DNA of 7,474 nucleotides from Thermoleophilia bacterium (lineage in GTDB: Bacteria > Actinomycetota > Thermoleophilia > Gaiellales > F1-60-MAGs149), in assembly GCA_016462095.1 (NCBI GenBank), contig JAEMTW010000088.1:1-7474 (forward strand). Reading direction: 5' to 3'. Every line of letters starts with the position of its first letter. Positions within the stretch are counted from its first letter, which is position 1. Shown here piece by piece: positions 5,476 to 7,474 of this stretch. The position numbers and the translations under genes were made by a program. The notes beneath the pieces are model-generated. The model made no database searches, was not told the DNA's origin, and saw nothing but the letters and a program-made list of their open reading frames with translations.

Positions 5476-6444
5476 ATGACAGAGCGCTTTCTCATCACAG
5501 GCGGCCTCGGCTGCATCGGCGCGTGGGCCGCACACGAGTTGCTCGCAGAAGGCGCCGAGGTCGTGATCGCCGATCTCGGCACGTCGGATCATCGCCTACG
5601 CAACCTCGTTGGTGCCGATCCTGCCGGCCTGACCCGTGACCCGCTCGATATCACCAACCCGGCAGCCGTGATGGCCTGCTTTGCCAAGCACCAGCCGACC
5701 CACCTCGTGCACCTCGCTGCCCTCCAGGTGCCGTTTTGCAAGGCCGATCCAATCGGTGGCGCCAGCGTCAACGTCGTTGGTTCGATCGCCCTGATGGAGG
5801 CGGCTGTCGAGTATCTCGGCGACAGCACCTTCGCCTACGCGAGCTCGGTCGCAGCCTACGGCGGCGAGGACGAACCGACGGTTGACGGCACGGCTGCCGC
5901 CGATCCGCAGGGCAAGCCGCACACGCTCTATGGCGTCTACAAGCGCGCCAACGAAGACTCGGCCGCGGTGTACCACGCCGATCGTGGACTCTCGTCGATT
6001 GGGCTGCGCCCCTACGTCGTCTATGGCCTTGGTCGCGACCAAGGCGTGACGTCGTCGCCGACCTCCGCCATGCTCGCTGCAGCCCGCGGTGAGGCGTTCC
6101 ACATTCCCTTCGGAGGCCGCGCCGTCTACCAGCATGGCCGCGATGCTGCCCGCGCCTTTATCGCCGCCGCGCGCTGCGACCATGACGGCGCAACCGTCGT
6201 CAACCTGCCGGGCGACGAGGTCTCGATGGACGAGATCATCACCTCGATTCGCGCAGTGCTGCCGGGCGCCGAACTGACGCTCGACGATGTTCAGTTGCCA
6301 TTTCCCCCCGCCGTCGACTCGACCGATTTTGCGCGCGTCGTCGGCGACGTCGAGCGTTACCCACTCGACGCAGGGGTCGCCGACACAATCGAGCGCTTCC
6401 AAGCGCTGATTGCTGCAGGCGCCGAAATCGTTCCGCAACGCTAG
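5476..6444 (+). CDS. NAD-dependent epimerase/dehydratase family protein (extended SDR)
   Basis: A 322-residue extended SDR of usual length. The Rossmann motif is TGGLGCIG (8-15), and D33 at the end of the second strand (VVIADLG) points to NAD rather than NADP. HLAALQ (79-84) is the fourth-strand motif, S123/S124 in YASSVAAYG are the Ser/Thr candidates, and Y152 with K156 form the YGVYK catalytic pair. RPYVVYGLGRDQG (178-190) is the conserved substrate-side segment, and ferrying of a nucleotide-sugar or simpler sugar acid cannot be distinguished. Family members include UDP-sugar epimerases, sugar-acid dehydrogenases and threonine dehydrogenase-like enzymes. The catabolic-looking neighbours favour a dehydrogenase or epimerase acting on a free small molecule over cell-wall sugar synthesis; that is inference. 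The gene is preceded by the operator at 5436-5450, lacks a Shine-Dalgarno sequence, and is followed 7 bases later by the transporter. Confidence 0.93.
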   Translation: MTERFLITGGLGCIGAWAAHELLAEGAEVVIADLGTSDHRLRNLVGADPAGLTRDPLDITNPAAVMACFAKHQPTHLVHLAALQVPFCKADPIGGASVNVVGSIALMEAAVEYLGDSTFAYASSVAAYGGEDEPTVDGTAAADPQGKPHTLYGVYKRANEDSAAVYHADRGLSSIGLRPYVVYGLGRDQGVTSSPTSAMLAAARGEAFHIPFGGRAVYQHGRDAARAFIAAARCDHDGATVVNLPGDEVSMDEIITSIRAVLPGAELTLDDVQLPFPPAVDSTDFARVVGDVERYPLDAGVADTIERFQALIAAGAEIVPQR

Positions 6445-6451
6445 GTCGACG

Positions 6452-7474
6452 ATGACTGGGACCGCGGCAGTGCCGCAACGGATCGGCGAGCGACTGCCAC
6501 TTCTGATTGGGCTGCTGCTGGCCTCGCTGACCCTGCGTCCGCAGGTGGTCGGGCTCGGGCCACTGATCCCCGATATCCAAGCGTCGCTCGGCATGTCTCA
6601 TGCGGCAGCCGGACTGCTGATCACGATCCCCGTGCTCTGCCTCGGCGTGTTTGCTCCGATTGCTCCCGTGCTCGCTGGTCGGATTGGTGCCGTGCAGGCC
6701 GTCACGGTGGCAGTGGTGCTGATCGCGACGGCCGGCGTGCTCCGCGTGGCGATGGACGGCACAACAGGCATCCTGCTCTGCACGTTTGTGCTCGGTGCCG
6801 GCATGGGGCTTGGCAATGCGCTGATGGTCGTGGCCGTCAAAGAGCGCTTCGCCGACCACCCGCTGCTGCTGACCAGCGTCTACACCGCAGGGATCCAGGT
6901 TGGCTCTGCGTTTGCAGCCGTGCTGGCCGTGCCGATCGCAGACTCGCTGGGTGGCTGGCGCGCAACCCTGCTGATCTTCTCGCTCGCCAGCGCCCTCGCC
7001 GCCACCGGCTGGGTGCTACTGACTCGCTCGTCTCGTCACGAGCGACCACCAGGTGTCTTTCCACGCTTTCCCCTCAAGAGTCGGTTGGTCTGGGTCTTCG
7101 TCGCGATGTTCGCCCTGATGGGTGTCATCTATTACGGCCTCACGGCGTGGCTGCCGGCAGCCTACGTCGAGCTCGGCTACTCACAGGCCTCAACCGGTTG
7201 GCTGGCCGCGATCTTCAACATCGGTACCGTCCCCGCAACGATTGCCGTCGGCCTGATTGGCGAGCGCATCTCGCGCCGCCGTGGCTTGCTCGTCGCAGCC
7301 TCGACGATGGTGATCGCGACGCTGCTGTTGGCCACCGTGCCGGCTGGAGCGATCGCCTGGGTGCTCTTCGCTGGCATGGCAAATGGCGCCATGTTTACGT
7401 TGACGATGAGCCTGCCACTCGACGTTGCGGATCGCCCAGTCGATGTCGGAGCGGTGGCGGGCATGATGCTGTTC
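6452..7474 (+). CDS. MFS transporter, CynX/NimT type (3' end outside window)
   Basis: The frame is open from the ATG at 6452 to the right edge, giving 341 residues; family members are about 400 residues, so roughly the last two membrane segments are missing. The N-terminal pattern is diagnostic of the CynX/NimT branch: LTLRP (26-30), GLGPLIPDIQASLGMSHAAA (34-53) and GLLITIPVLCLGVFAPIAPV (54-73). About ten hydrophobic segments are visible: two near 17-39 and 52-75, then around 84-100, 105-128, 140-163, 169-191, 211-231, 246-269, 278-297 and 299-318. A basic cytosolic loop (192-212) separates the two halves, and ERISRRRG (271-278) is the cytosolic loop in the second half. Named relatives carry cyanate or 2-nitroimidazole-type substrates, but the branch is broad and substrate cannot be assigned. 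Being 7 bases after the epimerase stop, it is co-transcribed and probably imports or exports the substrate of that pathway. Confidence 0.92.
   Translation, partial: MTGTAAVPQRIGERLPLLIGLLLASLTLRPQVVGLGPLIPDIQASLGMSHAAAGLLITIPVLCLGVFAPIAPVLAGRIGAVQAVTVAVVLIATAGVLRVAMDGTTGILLCTFVLGAGMGLGNALMVVAVKERFADHPLLLTSVYTAGIQVGSAFAAVLAVPIADSLGGWRATLLIFSLASALAATGWVLLTRSSRHERPPGVFPRFPLKSRLVWVFVAMFALMGVIYYGLTAWLPAAYVELGYSQASTGWLAAIFNIGTVPATIAVGLIGERISRRRGLLVAASTMVIATLLLATVPAGAIAWVLFAGMANGAMFTLTMSLPLDVADRPVDVGAVAGMMLF

Noticed and set aside
5123..5479. 118-codon plus-strand frame across the gap
   Set aside because: It runs through the 36-bp palindrome and the 17-bp repeats, has no ribosome binding site or domain, and resembles no protein I know.
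5596..6859. Long minus-strand frames opposite the epimerase and transporter genes
   Set aside because: No domain or start signal; the plus-strand genes fully account for the coding signal.

Overview
The window is high-GC and densely coded. It carries two functionally separate blocks and one unusual 390-base non-coding gap. No tRNA, rRNA, CRISPR array, transposase or phage gene was seen. The host cannot be named with confidence. GC-rich codon use, weak Shine-Dalgarno sequences, several -10-like hexamers placed for leaderless transcripts, and a Cys-lipoprotein with a Ser-rich linker would fit Chloroflexota (Thermomicrobia- or SAR202-like) or Actinomycetota; this is inference.

Left block (1-2567, minus strand). 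A membrane-anchored DUF58 protein runs off the left edge. It lies 2 bases downstream of a MoxR-family AAA+ ATPase, the classic MoxR/DUF58 chaperone-like pair. Upstream of the ATPase, also on the minus strand, is a small lipoprotein of unknown function. Divergent from it is a small secreted protein (2661-3050, plus) whose layout recalls chagasin-type cysteine-protease inhibitors.

Right block (3117-7474, plus strand). An FCD-type GntR regulator, a 2,4'-dihydroxyacetophenone-dioxygenase-like cupin and a classical SDR are packed with a 2-base gap and a 4-base ATGA overlap, so they form one operon. After the gap come an extended SDR (NAD-dependent epimerase/dehydratase family) and, 7 bases later, a CynX/NimT-type MFS transporter cut by the right edge. 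Together they look like a catabolic module for a small organic acid, sugar acid or aromatic ketone: import by the transporter, two NAD(P)-linked oxidoreductases, a metal-dependent cupin, and a ligand-responsive repressor.

The gap between the two transcription units (5086-5475) contains two short palindromes, a perfect 36-bp palindrome, about three copies of a 17-bp tandem repeat, a possible leader hairpin, and a perfect ATTGGT-N3-ACCAAT inverted repeat just before the epimerase gene. The last matches the operator type used by FCD/GntR regulators, so the regulator at 3117 probably controls the downstream unit and ties the two halves into one regulon.
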